A stretch of DNA of 64,000 nt from Paenibacillus sp. oral taxon 786 str. D14 (GCF_000159955.1 NZ_GG695983.1:42676-106675); one strand, 5' to 3'; positions 51,642 to 60,361 are shown, counted from the first letter of the stretch. Made by a program: numbers and translations. Notes: generated from the sequence alone by a model not told the origin.

Positions 51642-51673
51642 CTTGAGGATTTGTTTTGAGGAGGAATGCCCCT

Positions 51674-52372
51674 TTGGCAAGCGAGACGTCTACAACCCAT
51701 GAGAAAATCAACATCGCCATCGACGGTCCTGCGGGGGCAGGGAAAAGTACGATAGCTCGAATGGTTGCCGGTAGACTGCATTATGTCTACGTCGATACCG
51801 GGGCGATGTACCGGGCGGCAACTTGGTATTTTCTGCAGCTAGGGATCGGACCAGACGAAGTGGACAAAGTGCTGCAGCATTTACCTGAATTGGATATCGA
51901 ATTGCTGCCTGGAGAACAGGGGCAACAGGTCCGGGTGAACGGTCGAGACGTCACGGAAGAGATTCGCTCGTTAGCCGTGAATGCCCAAGTGTCCCGATAT
52001 GCGCAAATCGAGGGGCTGCGCGATCGGCTTGTCTCATTGCAGCGGCAAATGGCTTTGCGCAAAGGCGTCGTCATGGACGGACGCGATATCGGCACTTGCG
52101 TATTACCTGATGCGGAAGTGAAGGTGTTCATGACCGCGAGCGTTGAGGAACGGGCACGTCGGCGTTACAAGGAAATGAAGGAGCAGGACAAGATTTCCTT
52201 CGATGACCTCGTGCGATCGATTGAAGAGCGAGACCGGCTGGACCGGGAGCGGGAGGTTTCCCCGCTGCGGCAGGCAGAGGATGCTCAGCTGCTGGATACG
52301 ACGCAGATGTCCTTGGACGAAGTGGCCGACCACATCGTAGCAATGTGCAGAACCTATGGAAGTGAGAGTTGA
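51674..52372 (+). CDS. cmk: Cytidylate kinase
   Basis: A 232-aa kinase phosphorylating CMP and dCMP. The P-loop AIDGPAGAGKSTIARMVA is near the N-terminus, with VDTGAMYRAATWY, MDGRDIGTCVLPDAEVK and RDRLDREREVSPL. The TTG at 51674 is ten bases after GAGGAGG; an in-frame TTG at 51656 overlaps that site. Stop is 6 nt before plsC. Confidence 0.96.
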   Translation: MASETSTTHEKINIAIDGPAGAGKSTIARMVAGRLHYVYVDTGAMYRAATWYFLQLGIGPDEVDKVLQHLPELDIELLPGEQGQQVRVNGRDVTEEIRSLAVNAQVSRYAQIEGLRDRLVSLQRQMALRKGVVMDGRDIGTCVLPDAEVKVFMTASVEERARRRYKEMKEQDKISFDDLVRSIEERDRLDREREVSPLRQAEDAQLLDTTQMSLDEVADHIVAMCRTYGSES

Positions 52373-52378
52373 GCCTGG

Positions 52379-52960
52379 ATGATCTATCGTTTTTGTCGAA
52401 GTGTGCTTCGCATCCTCTATAAGCTGTTGTATCGCTTTGAGGTAAGCGGCTTGGAGCATATCCCCAAAGAAGGCGGAGTGCTCTTGTGCTCCAACCATTT
52501 AACTTTGCTTGATCCGCCGACCATCGGCATCATGGTGGAACGCAAGGTGCATTTTATGGCCAAGCAGGAATTGTTCAACATTTTCGGCTTCAGTTGGCTG
52601 ATTCGGCAGCTAGGCGCTTTCCCTGTAAAGCGGGGGGGCGTAAGCAAAGAATCGATCAAAACCGCGCTGACCTTGCTCCGTAACGGTCACGTCATCGGGA
52701 TTTTCCCGGAAGGCCGTCGGGTGAAAGACGCCGAAGCGAATATGATCGGCAAGAAAGGTGCGGCGACGTTCGCGCTTCGCAGTGACGCAGCGGTGATTCC
52801 GGTTGCGATTATTGGCACTTATAAATTGTTTCGGAAATTGCGCGTCGTTTACGGACCGCCGGTTGATCTGACGGAGTTCAAGGAGAATGGCGGACCTGAC
52901 GCAGCCGAGCGAGCTACGGAGAAAATCATGGCCAGCATCGCCGAGCTGAAGAAGCGTTAA
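52379..52960 (+). CDS. plsC: 1-acyl-sn-glycerol-3-phosphate acyltransferase
   Basis: A 193-aa acyltransferase making phosphatidic acid. The catalytic block NHLTLLDPPTIG (NHX4D) is near residue 38, followed by GAFPVKRGG, IGIFPEGRRV and VPVAIIGTYK. It lacks a long N-terminal membrane domain, as in bacilli. It starts 6 nt after cmk, with AGTGAGAG as site inside the cmk end. Confidence 0.94.
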   Translation: MIYRFCRSVLRILYKLLYRFEVSGLEHIPKEGGVLLCSNHLTLLDPPTIGIMVERKVHFMAKQELFNIFGFSWLIRQLGAFPVKRGGVSKESIKTALTLLRNGHVIGIFPEGRRVKDAEANMIGKKGAATFALRSDAAVIPVAIIGTYKLFRKLRVVYGPPVDLTEFKENGGPDAAERATEKIMASIAELKKR

Positions 52961-53056
52961 TTTTTTCATGCCTTTGCCAGATGGGATGCATGAAGGCTGA
53001 TAACATTTGGGAAGCTATACCTTAATGGATTGTTTTGAACTTCGCTACAAGTGGAA

Positions 53057-53106
53057 GCTCAAAAAGTCAATTTTTTACTTTGTGATCGAAAGCTGGCTTT
53101 TTGAAC
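53057..53106 (-). repeat. Short derivative of the structured repeat in the rpsA leader
   Basis: Read on the minus strand this 50-nt segment begins GTTCAAAAAGCCAGC and TTTCGATCACAAAG. That resembles the left end of the 57573-57740 repeat (GTTCAAAAATTCGTC, TTTTGATCACGAAG). It ends ACTTTTTGAGC, an inverted copy of its own start. The internal part of the longer repeats is missing. Confidence 0.6.
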
Positions 53107-53160
53107 AACCTTTAGAGCGGGTTTAAATAAATGGGTTTTTGAATTGAGGAGGTTATTGAC

Positions 53161-54396
53161 ATGTCGGAAGAAACAAAAAATGTTCAAGAGGCTGCGGAAG
53201 TCGCTAGCCAGGATGAGATGGAGCAAATCGTCTCTTTGAAAAAAGGGGACACCGTCAAAGGAACGATCGTCAAAATCGAAGATAACCAAGCTTATGTAAG
53301 CATTGGATATAAATACGACGGTGTTATTCCTATTCGCGAGCTGTCCTCCGTACATCTCGACAATGCGGCGGATGCTGTGCAAGTAGGCCAAGAGGTAGAA
53401 ACGAAAGTGGTCAGCATCGACGACGAGAAGGAACGCCTGGTGCTCTCCAAACGTGCGATTGACAGCGAAAACGCTTGGGAAGAGCTGGGGAAGAAGTTCC
53501 AGAACGGCGAAGTCTTCGAAGTTACGGTTGCCGACGTCGTCAAAGGCGGGATTGTCGCTGACGTAGGCGTTCGCGGCTTCATTCCGGCATCGATGGTAGA
53601 ACGTCACTTCGTTGAAGACTTCAGCGACTATAAAGGCCGCACGCTGCGCGTCAAAGTGAAAGAACTTGACCGTGAGAACAACAAAGTGATCCTTTCCCAA
53701 AAGGATGTGCTTGATGAAGAGTTTGAAGCGAACAAACAAAAAGTGATGGCTGAATTGAAAGAAGGCCAAGTGCTGGAAGGTACGGTTCAACGCTTGACTC
53801 AATTTGGTGCATTTGTTGACGTAGGCGGCGTAGACGGATTGGTACACGTATCCGAAATCGCATGGAACCATGTTGACAAACCTGCTGACGTCCTGTCCGA
53901 AGGCGACAAAGTGAAGGTAAAAGTGCTCAAAGTTGATCCGGAAAAAGGCAAAATCAGCCTTTCGATCAAAGCAGCACAACCAGGTCCTTGGGATACAGCG
54001 GCTGAGAAATTCCACACCGGTGACATTGTAACAGGCGAAGTTAAACGACTGGTGAACTTTGGTGCCTTCGTGGAAATCGCACCGGGGGTAGAAGGACTCG
54101 TTCATATCTCTCAAATTTCGCATAAGCATATCGGAACTCCGCATGAAGTGCTGAAAGAAGGACAAACGGTACAGGTGAAAGTGCTGGACGTGAACCCTAG
54201 CGAGAAACGGGTAAGCCTCAGCATTAAGGAAACGGAAGAAGCTCCGGCTCCTGCACCGAAGAGCGAAAGACCTTCCAAAGGCAGCAGCGTGAGAAAAGAA
54301 GACCTGGGCGACAACCCTAACGTATCGCTGAGCAACCAAGGCTTGAGCATCACGCTGGGCGAACGCTTCGGCGATAAACTCAGCAAACTGAAATAA
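53161..54396 (+). CDS. rpsA: S1 RNA-binding protein (30S ribosomal protein S1 homologue)
   Basis: A 411-aa protein with four S1 domains: about residues 20-90 (VKGTIVKIEDNQAYVSIGY), 108-175 (VADVVKGGIVADVGVRGFIP), 195-265 (GTVQRLTQFGAFVDVGGVDG) and 280-350 (GEVKRLVNFGAFVEIAPGVEG). A Pro/Lys-rich tail follows. It matches YpfD/RpsA of Bacillus, which is shorter than the six-domain enteric S1. ATG at 53161 follows GAGGAGG. Confidence 0.94.
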   Translation: MSEETKNVQEAAEVASQDEMEQIVSLKKGDTVKGTIVKIEDNQAYVSIGYKYDGVIPIRELSSVHLDNAADAVQVGQEVETKVVSIDDEKERLVLSKRAIDSENAWEELGKKFQNGEVFEVTVADVVKGGIVADVGVRGFIPASMVERHFVEDFSDYKGRTLRVKVKELDRENNKVILSQKDVLDEEFEANKQKVMAELKEGQVLEGTVQRLTQFGAFVDVGGVDGLVHVSEIAWNHVDKPADVLSEGDKVKVKVLKVDPEKGKISLSIKAAQPGPWDTAAEKFHTGDIVTGEVKRLVNFGAFVEIAPGVEGLVHISQISHKHIGTPHEVLKEGQTVQVKVLDVNPSEKRVSLSIKETEEAPAPAPKSERPSKGSSVRKEDLGDNPNVSLSNQGLSITLGERFGDKLSKLK

Positions 54397-54420
54397 TCAG
54401 GTTTTAGTGGCTCGAACATC

Positions 54421-54454
54421 GGCGGACCCTGAAGAAGCGGGTTCGCCGTTTTTG
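54421..54454 (+). terminator. Terminator after rpsA
   Basis: GGCGGACCC and GGGTTCGCC form a stem with one G-T pair, followed by GTTTTTG. Confidence 0.88.
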
Positions 54455-54587
54455 TTGTTGACCGTTAGCCAAGCTATCTTTTTTTTGCTATGATGATTTA
54501 CGTGTATCCGCAAATAAACGTGTGAAGCCTATATAGAGAATTAACTCCATTTTGAGGATCCAAAAATAAGTATTAGGAGGGATGTCA

Positions 54588-55910
54588 ATGGCAAGACCCG
54601 TTGTGGCTATCGTCGGGCGGCCGAATGTGGGGAAATCCACGATATTTAACCGGATTATCGGTGACCGCCTGGCAATCGTGGAAGATAAGCCCGGGATTAC
54701 GCGCGACCGGATTTACGGTGCGTCGGAATGGAACGGGAAACCGTTCAGCATCATCGATACAGGAGGGATTGAACTCGACGACGAGGAGCCGATTCTCAAA
54801 TCGATCCGTATGCAGGCCGAACTCGCGATCGAGGAAGCCGATGTGATTGTATTTATGTGTGACGCCAAGGCTGGCGTGACTACTTCGGACGAGGAGGTCG
54901 CCAATTTGTTGTACCGGTCAGGCAAGCCGGTCATTGTCGCGGTGAATAAGGTGGATAACATCGGCCGGATCGACAATATTTATGAGTTTTATAACCTCGG
55001 CTTTGGTGAGCCGATTGGGGTATCGGGCAGCCATGGCACGGGCATCGGCGATTTGCTGGATGCGATTGCGGATAATCTGCCGGAGCTCGCGGATGACGAA
55101 TACGATGATGACGTGATCCGGGTCGCTTTGATTGGTCGTCCAAACGTGGGGAAATCCTCGCTGGTGAACGCGATCCTCGGTGAAGAGCGAGTCATCGTCA
55201 GCGATATCGCCGGAACAACACGTGATGCGATTGATACGCCGTTCGAGAAAGACGGTCAACGGTACGTCCTGATCGATACCGCAGGGATGCGCAAACGCGG
55301 TAAGGTCTATGAAACGACGGAGAAGTACAGCGTTATGCGCGCCATGAAAGCGATCGAGCGGGCGGATGTGGTACTGGTTCTGATCAACGGCGAAGAAGGG
55401 ATCATCGAACAGGATAAGCATATCGCGGGATACGCTTATGAAGCCGGTAAAGCTTCCATTTTCGTCGTGAACAAATGGGATGTGGTTGAGAAGGACGATA
55501 AAACCATGCACCAATTTGAGCAAAGAATCCGCGACCACTTCCTGTTTATGACGTATGCCCCGATTGTTTTCCTGTCAGCTAAAACGAAGCAGCGTTTACA
55601 TAAACTGTTGCCGGTGGTTCAGCACGTCGCAGATCAGCATGCGAAGCGCGTGCAGACCCATCTGCTAAACGATGTTGTGTCGGATGCAATCGCCATCAAT
55701 CCTCCGCCAACGGACAAAGGGCGGCGCCTGCGAATTAATTACGTCACGCAGGTTGCGGTGAAACCGCCGACCATCGTGGTATTTGTCAACGATCCGGAGC
55801 TGATGCATTTCTCTTATGAACGGTACCTGGAGAACAAAATCCGGGCAGCATTTGATTTTGAGGGAACGCCAATCCGGCTGTTTACGCGGCGCAAGTCTGA
55901 TGAAGGTTAG
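54588..55910 (+). CDS. der: Ribosome-associated GTPase Der (EngA)
   Basis: A 440-aa GTPase with two tandem G domains needed for 50S assembly. Domain 1 shows [14 protein letters not shown] and NKVD; domain 2 (from about residue 178) shows [19 protein letters not shown] and NKWD. A C-terminal KH-like domain follows ([18 protein letters not shown]). Two ATGs are in frame; the second at 54588 is used because AGGAGGG abuts the first. Confidence 0.97.
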   Translation: MARPVVAIVGRPNVGKSTIFNRIIGDRLAIVEDKPGITRDRIYGASEWNGKPFSIIDTGGIELDDEEPILKSIRMQAELAIEEADVIVFMCDAKAGVTTSDEEVANLLYRSGKPVIVAVNKVDNIGRIDNIYEFYNLGFGEPIGVSGSHGTGIGDLLDAIADNLPELADDEYDDDVIRVALIGRPNVGKSSLVNAILGEERVIVSDIAGTTRDAIDTPFEKDGQRYVLIDTAGMRKRGKVYETTEKYSVMRAMKAIERADVVLVLINGEEGIIEQDKHIAGYAYEAGKASIFVVNKWDVVEKDDKTMHQFEQRIRDHFLFMTYAPIVFLSAKTKQRLHKLLPVVQHVADQHAKRVQTHLLNDVVSDAIAINPPPTDKGRRLRINYVTQVAVKPPTIVVFVNDPELMHFSYERYLENKIRAAFDFEGTPIRLFTRRKSDEG

Positions 55911-55921
55911 GGGAGAATAAG

Positions 55922-56533
55922 GTGATTTTACCCGTAATAGCTGTAATTGTTTGTTATTTGCTTGGCTCGGTTAGCTTCAGCGTCGTGTTGGCGAAAGCCT
56001 TAAAAGGCATCGATATTCGCCAGCACGGCAGCGGAAACGCGGGAGCCACCAACACACTGCGCGTACTGGGGAAAGGCCCGGCGATTCTCGTTCTGGCCCT
56101 GGATGTGCTTAAGGGGATTGCCGCAGTATGGATCGGCCGCTGGCTAGGCGACGGCGTCGAATGGATCGCCTCGCTGTGCGGCATCGCAGCAATCGTCGGC
56201 CATAACTGGCCGCTTTATTTCCGCTTTCGCGGCGGAAAAGGGATTGCCACCACGATTGGCGTGATGGCGACCTTGTTTTTCTTCCCTGCGTTGTACGCGG
56301 GGATCATTGCGATATTATCGATCGTTATTACCCGGTACGTCTCGCTTGGTTCGCTTATCTTCGTCTTCTTGACGCCGATTTTTCTGGCGGTCTCCGGCGA
56401 ATTCGGCCCTTATTTCTGGGCGAGTCTGGTCATCTGCGTGTTCGCCTTCTGGAGACATCGCACGAATATCGTGAAGATCGTGCACGGCAAGGAAAATAAG
56501 CTGGGATCCAAAGGAGGAGATCGCGTTGTCTAA
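55922..56533 (+). CDS. plsY: Acyl-phosphate glycerol-3-phosphate acyltransferase PlsY
   Basis: A 203-aa membrane enzyme that makes 1-acylglycerol 3-phosphate. Motifs are YLLGSVSFSVVLAKALKGIDIRQHGSGNAGATN (shown by HGSGNAGATN), ALDVLKGIAAVW, and FRGGKGIATTIG. Five helices are visible. GTG start at 55922 behind GGGGAGAATAAG, 11 nt after der. Overlaps gpsA by 8 nt. Confidence 0.95.
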   Translation: MILPVIAVIVCYLLGSVSFSVVLAKALKGIDIRQHGSGNAGATNTLRVLGKGPAILVLALDVLKGIAAVWIGRWLGDGVEWIASLCGIAAIVGHNWPLYFRFRGGKGIATTIGVMATLFFFPALYAGIIAILSIVITRYVSLGSLIFVFLTPIFLAVSGEFGPYFWASLVICVFAFWRHRTNIVKIVHGKENKLGSKGGDRVV

Positions 56534-57566
56534 TAAAGCCGCCGTGCTGGTGGCGGGCAGTTGGGGAACGGCACTCGCCAGTGTGCTCGCCGACAAAGAC
56601 ATGGAAGTTGCCTTGTGGACACGTAGCGAAGCGCAACAGGATGAAATCAATACGAAACATCGCAATGAACGTTTTTTGCCTGGCGTGGACTTGTCGCCTC
56701 GCCTTACGGCAACCACTGATTTGGAAGCCGCAGTGACCGGTGCGAAAGCGGTCGTGATGGTTGCGCCGTCCTCGGCGGTTCGTGAGGTTGCTCGATCACT
56801 AAAGCCTTTCTGGCATGAGGATATGCTGCTGGTACATGCCACCAAGGGCTTTGAGATTGAGAGCATGAAGCGGATGTCGACGGTGATCGCGGAGGAACTC
56901 GGCTGTGAAGAGGGGCGTATTGTTGTATTGTCCGGTCCTAGCCATGCGGAGGAAGTTGTGAAACGCTGCCCGACCACTGTGGTTGTCGCTGCACAGGACG
57001 CGGCCCAGGCTGAATTGGCTCAGGACCTGTTCATGAACCCGTATTTCCGCGTCTACACCAACCGGGATATGGTAGGCGTGGAGCTTGCCGGGGCTTTAAA
57101 AAATATCATCGCGCTGGGCGCCGGAATGTCCGATGGACTGGGCTACGGGGACAACGCCAAGGCGGCACTGCTTACCCGCGGTCTTGCGGAGATTACGCGG
57201 GTCGGCGTTGAAATGGGAGCCAACCCGCTGACCTTTGCCGGTTTGGCCGGGGTCGGCGACCTGGTCGTGACGGCAACCAGCCGGCACAGCCGGAACTGGC
57301 GAGCTGGGTTTATGCTGGGCGAAGGCAAACCGCTGGAGGAAGTATTAACCCAGATGGGCATGGTTGTAGAAGGCATTCGCACAACGAAAGCGGCCCATGC
57401 CATCTCTGAGAAGTATCAGGTGCAGATGCCGATTGCGGCTCAGCTTTACCACGTCCTATTCGAGGGGCTGGACCCGCGCACCGCTGTAGAGGCGCTGATG
57501 GGACGCGACCGGAAAACGGAGATGGAAGTGATGTCCCTAGAAACCTGGGAACAATGGCACACTTGA
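56526..57566 (+). CDS. gpsA: Glycerol-3-phosphate dehydrogenase [NAD(P)+]
   Basis: A 346-aa enzyme supplying sn-glycerol 3-phosphate for phospholipids. The Rossmann loop reads AVLVAGSWGTALA: the first Gly of the usual GxGxxG is Val here. Downstream segments are typical: VLSGPSHAEEV, ELAGALKNIIALGAGMSDGLGYGDNAKAAL (shown as GALKNIIALGAGM) with the catalytic Lys, and GLAGVGDLVVTATS. The TTG at 56526 follows AAAGGAGGAGATCG inside plsY. der-plsY-gpsA form an operon. Confidence 0.95.
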   Translation: MSNKAAVLVAGSWGTALASVLADKDMEVALWTRSEAQQDEINTKHRNERFLPGVDLSPRLTATTDLEAAVTGAKAVVMVAPSSAVREVARSLKPFWHEDMLLVHATKGFEIESMKRMSTVIAEELGCEEGRIVVLSGPSHAEEVVKRCPTTVVVAAQDAAQAELAQDLFMNPYFRVYTNRDMVGVELAGALKNIIALGAGMSDGLGYGDNAKAALLTRGLAEITRVGVEMGANPLTFAGLAGVGDLVVTATSRHSRNWRAGFMLGEGKPLEEVLTQMGMVVEGIRTTKAAHAISEKYQVQMPIAAQLYHVLFEGLDPRTAVEALMGRDRKTEMEVMSLETWEQWHT

Positions 57567-57572
57567 GCGGAA

Positions 57573-57740
57573 GTTCAAAAATTCGTCTTTTGATCACGAA
57601 GCATCTTCAAAGTAGTGGATTCGACATCGAATCTTGAATTCAGCAGGGCCTTCCGTTGCTCACGTAGGTCTGCCTACGCTCCGCTACTCAGTCCCAGCTT
57701 CATCCAACCTTCTCGGTGCTGAAAAGCCGCCTTTTTGAAC
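57573..57740 (+). repeat. Structured intergenic repeat, copy A (after gpsA)
   Basis: A 168-bp element with inverted ends (GTTCAAAAA and TTTTTGAAC), a second nested pair TTCAGCA (57639-57645) / TGCTGAA (57717-57723), and an inner hairpin CGTAGG-TCTG-CCTACG (57663-57678). A second copy in the same orientation lies at 62185-62345. It starts 6 nt after the gpsA stop. The gap 57567-57870 holds nothing else but the spoVIF promoter. Confidence 0.85.
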
Positions 57741-57810
57741 CTTTATTGAAATTGGAGTTACCAGACACGGCTTTTGATATCGCCGTTAGAGCCCGTTTTG
57801 CTGGGGAATA

Positions 57811-57839
57811 TCACCTTTACCTCCGCCCTCTCATACATT
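57811..57839 (+). promoter_or_regulatory. Mother-cell (sigma-E/K type) promoter of spoVIF
   Basis: CATACATT (57832-57839) is a full sigma-E -10. TCACCTT lies 14 bp upstream as a 5-of-7 -35. The same site also offers CACC 16 bp upstream, which suits sigma K (MACM, CATANNNTA); spoVIF is a sigma-K gene in Bacillus. Confidence 0.5.
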
Positions 57840-57870
57840 GGTTGAAGAGGACAACGGAGGAGGCGAAAGC

Positions 57871-58143
57871 GTGAGCAAGATATCCAAAGAGGCCTTGAAT
57901 GCCATCAACAAGAAGACGGGTAAAGCGATCTCGGAAAGTTCGGTCAAAAAGCTGGCCAGCACCGTAAAGCCATCAACCATTCAAAATGAAGCCGAACTAC
58001 GTAAGCTGATCAAGCAAGTATCGGCGATGGCGAAAGTTCCCGTGTCGGAAAGCACGATTCACGAGATCGTGAACGCCGTGAAAAAAAGCGGCATGAATCC
58101 GTCCAATATGGAAGCCTTAATGAAGTTAATGCTTAAAAAATAA
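57871..58143 (+). CDS. spoVIF: Stage VI sporulation protein F
   Basis: A 90-aa small helical protein with no membrane segment. The text ISKEALNAINKKTGKAIS, SSVKKLASTVKPSTIQNEAE and IKQVSAMAKVPVSESTIHEI is that of the SpoVIF (YjcC) family, which is involved in spore coat assembly. The GTG at 57871 lies seven bases after GGAGGAGG; an in-frame TTG at 57838 overlaps the promoter. Monocistronic with a terminator. Confidence 0.9.
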   Translation: MSKISKEALNAINKKTGKAISESSVKKLASTVKPSTIQNEAELRKLIKQVSAMAKVPVSESTIHEIVNAVKKSGMNPSNMEALMKLMLKK

Positions 58144-58167
58144 ATAAAGGTGATCCTTATTGCCCTT

Positions 58168-58207
58168 AAGCTCTGCGGCCGTATGCCGCGGGGCTTTGTT
58201 TAGTTTT
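58168..58207 (+). terminator. Terminator after spoVIF
   Basis: AAGCTCTGCGGC and GCCGCGGGGCTT pair around CGTAT, followed by TGTTTAGTTTT. Confidence 0.85.
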
Positions 58208-58288
58208 GGCCAGCGCGTAGCCTGAAAGACCGCATAATGCTATAATATGGATCATATTAAAGCAAAAAATAGTAGGTGAAATAAACAG

Positions 58289-58468
58289 ATGGATGCAATG
58301 ACGAAGATGTGGCTATCGATCGCCGCCGTATTGATCATGGGGGTCTCGGTCTTTTTGATCACATTTGCACGGACGAAAACCAAAGGGTGGATTAAGGGAA
58401 TCTTATCGCTCCTTGCCTTTTTTATTATGCTGGTGGGCTTTTTGACCGGGCTTGTGTCGATTACTTGA
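58289..58468 (+). CDS. yphE: YphE family small membrane protein (DUF2768)
   Basis: A 59-codon frame starting ATG at 58289 behind TAGGTGAAATAA. It encodes two helices, WLSIAAVLIMGVSVFLITF and ILSLLAFFIMLVGFLTGL, joined by a basic turn (ARTKTKGWIKG). This two-helix hairpin is the DUF2768 pattern; in Bacillus yphE lies near gpsA and yphF, as here. A TATAAT at 58241-58246 may be its -10. Function unknown. Confidence 0.78.
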   Translation: MDAMTKMWLSIAAVLIMGVSVFLITFARTKTKGWIKGILSLLAFFIMLVGFLTGLVSIT

Positions 58469-58510
58469 CAGAACCTCTACATCACTGAACCCAAGAGAAG
58501 AGGAAGAGAT

Positions 58511-59146
58511 ATGCAACAACAAGATAGCAAAGCCTATGCCGATTTAACCGAAGAATTATGCAAGCTGGCCGAAAGCTGTGGAATGGAGGGCAAGTGGCTG
58601 CTAGGGGGAAGCTGCGGATTGTGGCTCCAGGGGGTTGAGCTTGCGACGGTTCCGCGGGATATCGACGTCTATGCGGATCTGGCGACCGCCGACCGGCTGC
58701 ACGAGCGGCTCCGGCAGTTTGCGACGGACCAGCCGCGTCATGACCGGAGCGGAATCTATACCTCCCGGTTAAGCCATTACCGTATTGGCGAGTCGACAAT
58801 TGAGCTGGTAGGCGGATTTGAAGTCCATACCGCCGGGGCGTTCTATCGGACGGAGATAGAAGCGTTGCTAGCGCCGGCCGCGCAGCGTGTGAAATTGCGT
58901 GATAGCGCTTTATGGGTCATGCCGTTAGCCCATGAATTGGTGTTTAACCTCCTGCGCGAGCGTCCGGATCGCTATTTGCCGATTGCGGGGATGATCCGTA
59001 AAGAGCCGGATCGACATCTGCCCCTGTTGGACGAGCTGTTGAAACGGAACGAATGGTCGGCGGATTGGGTTGGACGGATGGCTGAGTTGTTGGATCGCCC
59101 GCTGCTCTCTCGGCCATGGCGCGAATATCGCGGCAGGAAGGCTTAA
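58511..59146 (+). CDS. Nucleotidyltransferase-fold protein of unknown function
   Basis: A 211-aa soluble protein. The segment WLLGGSCGLWLQGVEL followed by TVPRDIDVYADL looks like the GS...DxD core of the polymerase-beta-type nucleotidyltransferase fold. A third acidic position may be in STIELVGGFEVH. The C-terminal half is helical (HELVFNLLRERPDRYLP). It resembles AbiEii/aminoglycoside-nucleotidyltransferase-like genes in layout, but no partner antitoxin is present. ATG at 58511 follows AGAGGAAGAG. It is inserted between yphE and the ferredoxin/yphF genes. Confidence 0.7.
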   Translation: MQQQDSKAYADLTEELCKLAESCGMEGKWLLGGSCGLWLQGVELATVPRDIDVYADLATADRLHERLRQFATDQPRHDRSGIYTSRLSHYRIGESTIELVGGFEVHTAGAFYRTEIEALLAPAAQRVKLRDSALWVMPLAHELVFNLLRERPDRYLPIAGMIRKEPDRHLPLLDELLKRNEWSADWVGRMAELLDRPLLSRPWREYRGRKA

Positions 59147-59156
59147 GGAGCGGATC

Positions 59157-59507
59157 GTGGAAGGACGTATTACGTTTCTGCCGTCCGGGAAAACCGTTCA
59201 AGTCCGGCCGGGCACTTCGGTTCTGAGGGCTGCCCGTGGAGCTAGAATTCATTTAGCGACGCGATGCGGTGGGAATGCCGGCTGTCTGATGTGCAAAGTT
59301 CAGGTCGATCCGGAGCACGCTGCCGCGTTAACTCCTCCGAGCGATGCGGAGCGCCGCAAGCTTGGCCCGCTGTTGGACCAGGGGATGCGCCTGGCCTGTC
59401 AGGCGAAGATCCGGGGGGATGTGGTGGTTCAGCTGCCGAAGGACCCGCTCAAGGCGGCGATTCGCAAACAGCTGGAACGGCAGCGGGAAGAGGAGGAATT
59501 ATGGTAA
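59157..59507 (+). CDS. 2Fe-2S ferredoxin-like protein
   Basis: A 116-aa plant-type ferredoxin. The cluster ligands are TRCGGNAGCLMCKVQV (C-x5-C-x2-C) and the fourth Cys in RLACQAKI, with LPSGKTVQVRPGTSVLRAA at the N-terminus. An arginine- and glutamate-rich C-terminal helix (KQLERQREEEELW) extends beyond the fold. GTG at 59157 follows TAAGGAGCGG, 10 nt after the nucleotidyltransferase-like gene. An in-frame ATG at 59070 lies inside that gene and is not used. The redox partner is unknown. Confidence 0.9.
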   Translation: MEGRITFLPSGKTVQVRPGTSVLRAARGARIHLATRCGGNAGCLMCKVQVDPEHAAALTPPSDAERRKLGPLLDQGMRLACQAKIRGDVVVQLPKDPLKAAIRKQLERQREEEELW

Positions 59508-59544
59508 CGGCAAGTACGGAAGGGGATAAGGTGAGATTTTCAAC

Positions 59545-60300
59545 ATGACGAAGTTACGTTATTTGAAGCATACCTGCTTGAGATCAGCGGCGCTGGTTGT
59601 CTTATTGGCGTTAACGACCTCGCTGCTGTCAGGCTGTTTGTACCGCGGGGAGAGGCAGCAGGGCGGCCCGGTTTCCTATATGGAGAGCGTGGACCGGGTT
59701 CAACGGGCTTTGGATCGTTTTCAGGAAGATAAGGGGATCCTGCCGATCATTACTGCCGGGGAGGATACTCCGCGATACGAGAAATACAAGATCGATTTGA
59801 ACCAATTGAAGCGGGAAGGTTATTTGGATGAGCTTCCGGCGGCAGCCTTTGAGCAGGGCGGAAGCGTCTATTTTCTCGTTATCGATGAGGAAACCGACCC
59901 TACGGTTAAAGTAATGGATTTAAACACGATTCAGAAGGTGAACGACGTCCAGCACAAAGTGCTGAGCTACCGTACAAGCCACGGAGATGCTCTCCCGGGC
60001 GAGGCCAATGGTGAGGTCTATCCGGGTCTGTATACGGTTGATCTCCCGTTGCTTAAGGCCGACAGCTTGGCATTGACCAGTGTCTATTCCGGGGAGACCC
60101 TTTCCTACCTGATGGACAAGCAGGGCAATGTGTACGTGGATTACGCTTTTGATATTATGCAGGCGATCGATCAGTCTGGGAAAACGCCGCAAGGCGACGA
60201 AGATCTGCGCACCTGGTTGACGGACCGCTCCGCGTTCGTTCCGGTGAAGTCGCCGCCTTACCGTTGGAACGGAAGCGAACCCGTACCATATCTCAATTAA
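59545..60300 (+). CDS. YphF-like lipoprotein
   Basis: A 251-aa lipoprotein: signal sequence with lipobox SLLSGCLYRG (Cys at residue 31). The mature part has VDRVQRALDRFQEDKGILPI, which resembles the pseudopilin-like N-terminal repeat seen in YphF-type proteins, and two similar blocks (residues 45-130 and 135-215). In Bacillus yphF sits directly upstream of spoIVA, as here. Function unknown. ATG at 59545 follows GATAAGGTGAG. Confidence 0.78.
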   Translation: MTKLRYLKHTCLRSAALVVLLALTTSLLSGCLYRGERQQGGPVSYMESVDRVQRALDRFQEDKGILPIITAGEDTPRYEKYKIDLNQLKREGYLDELPAAAFEQGGSVYFLVIDEETDPTVKVMDLNTIQKVNDVQHKVLSYRTSHGDALPGEANGEVYPGLYTVDLPLLKADSLALTSVYSGETLSYLMDKQGNVYVDYAFDIMQAIDQSGKTPQGDEDLRTWLTDRSAFVPVKSPPYRWNGSEPVPYLN

Positions 60301-60304
60301 GAAG

Positions 60305-60335
60305 AAACCTCTCGAATGATTTCGGGAGGTTTTTC
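60305..60335 (+). terminator. Terminator after the YphF-like gene
   Basis: AAACCTCTCGAA and TTTCGGGAGGTTT with a three-base loop, then TTTTC. Confidence 0.88.
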
Positions 60336-60361
60336 TTTTCTCTCTTCTCCTTTTTCCTGCG

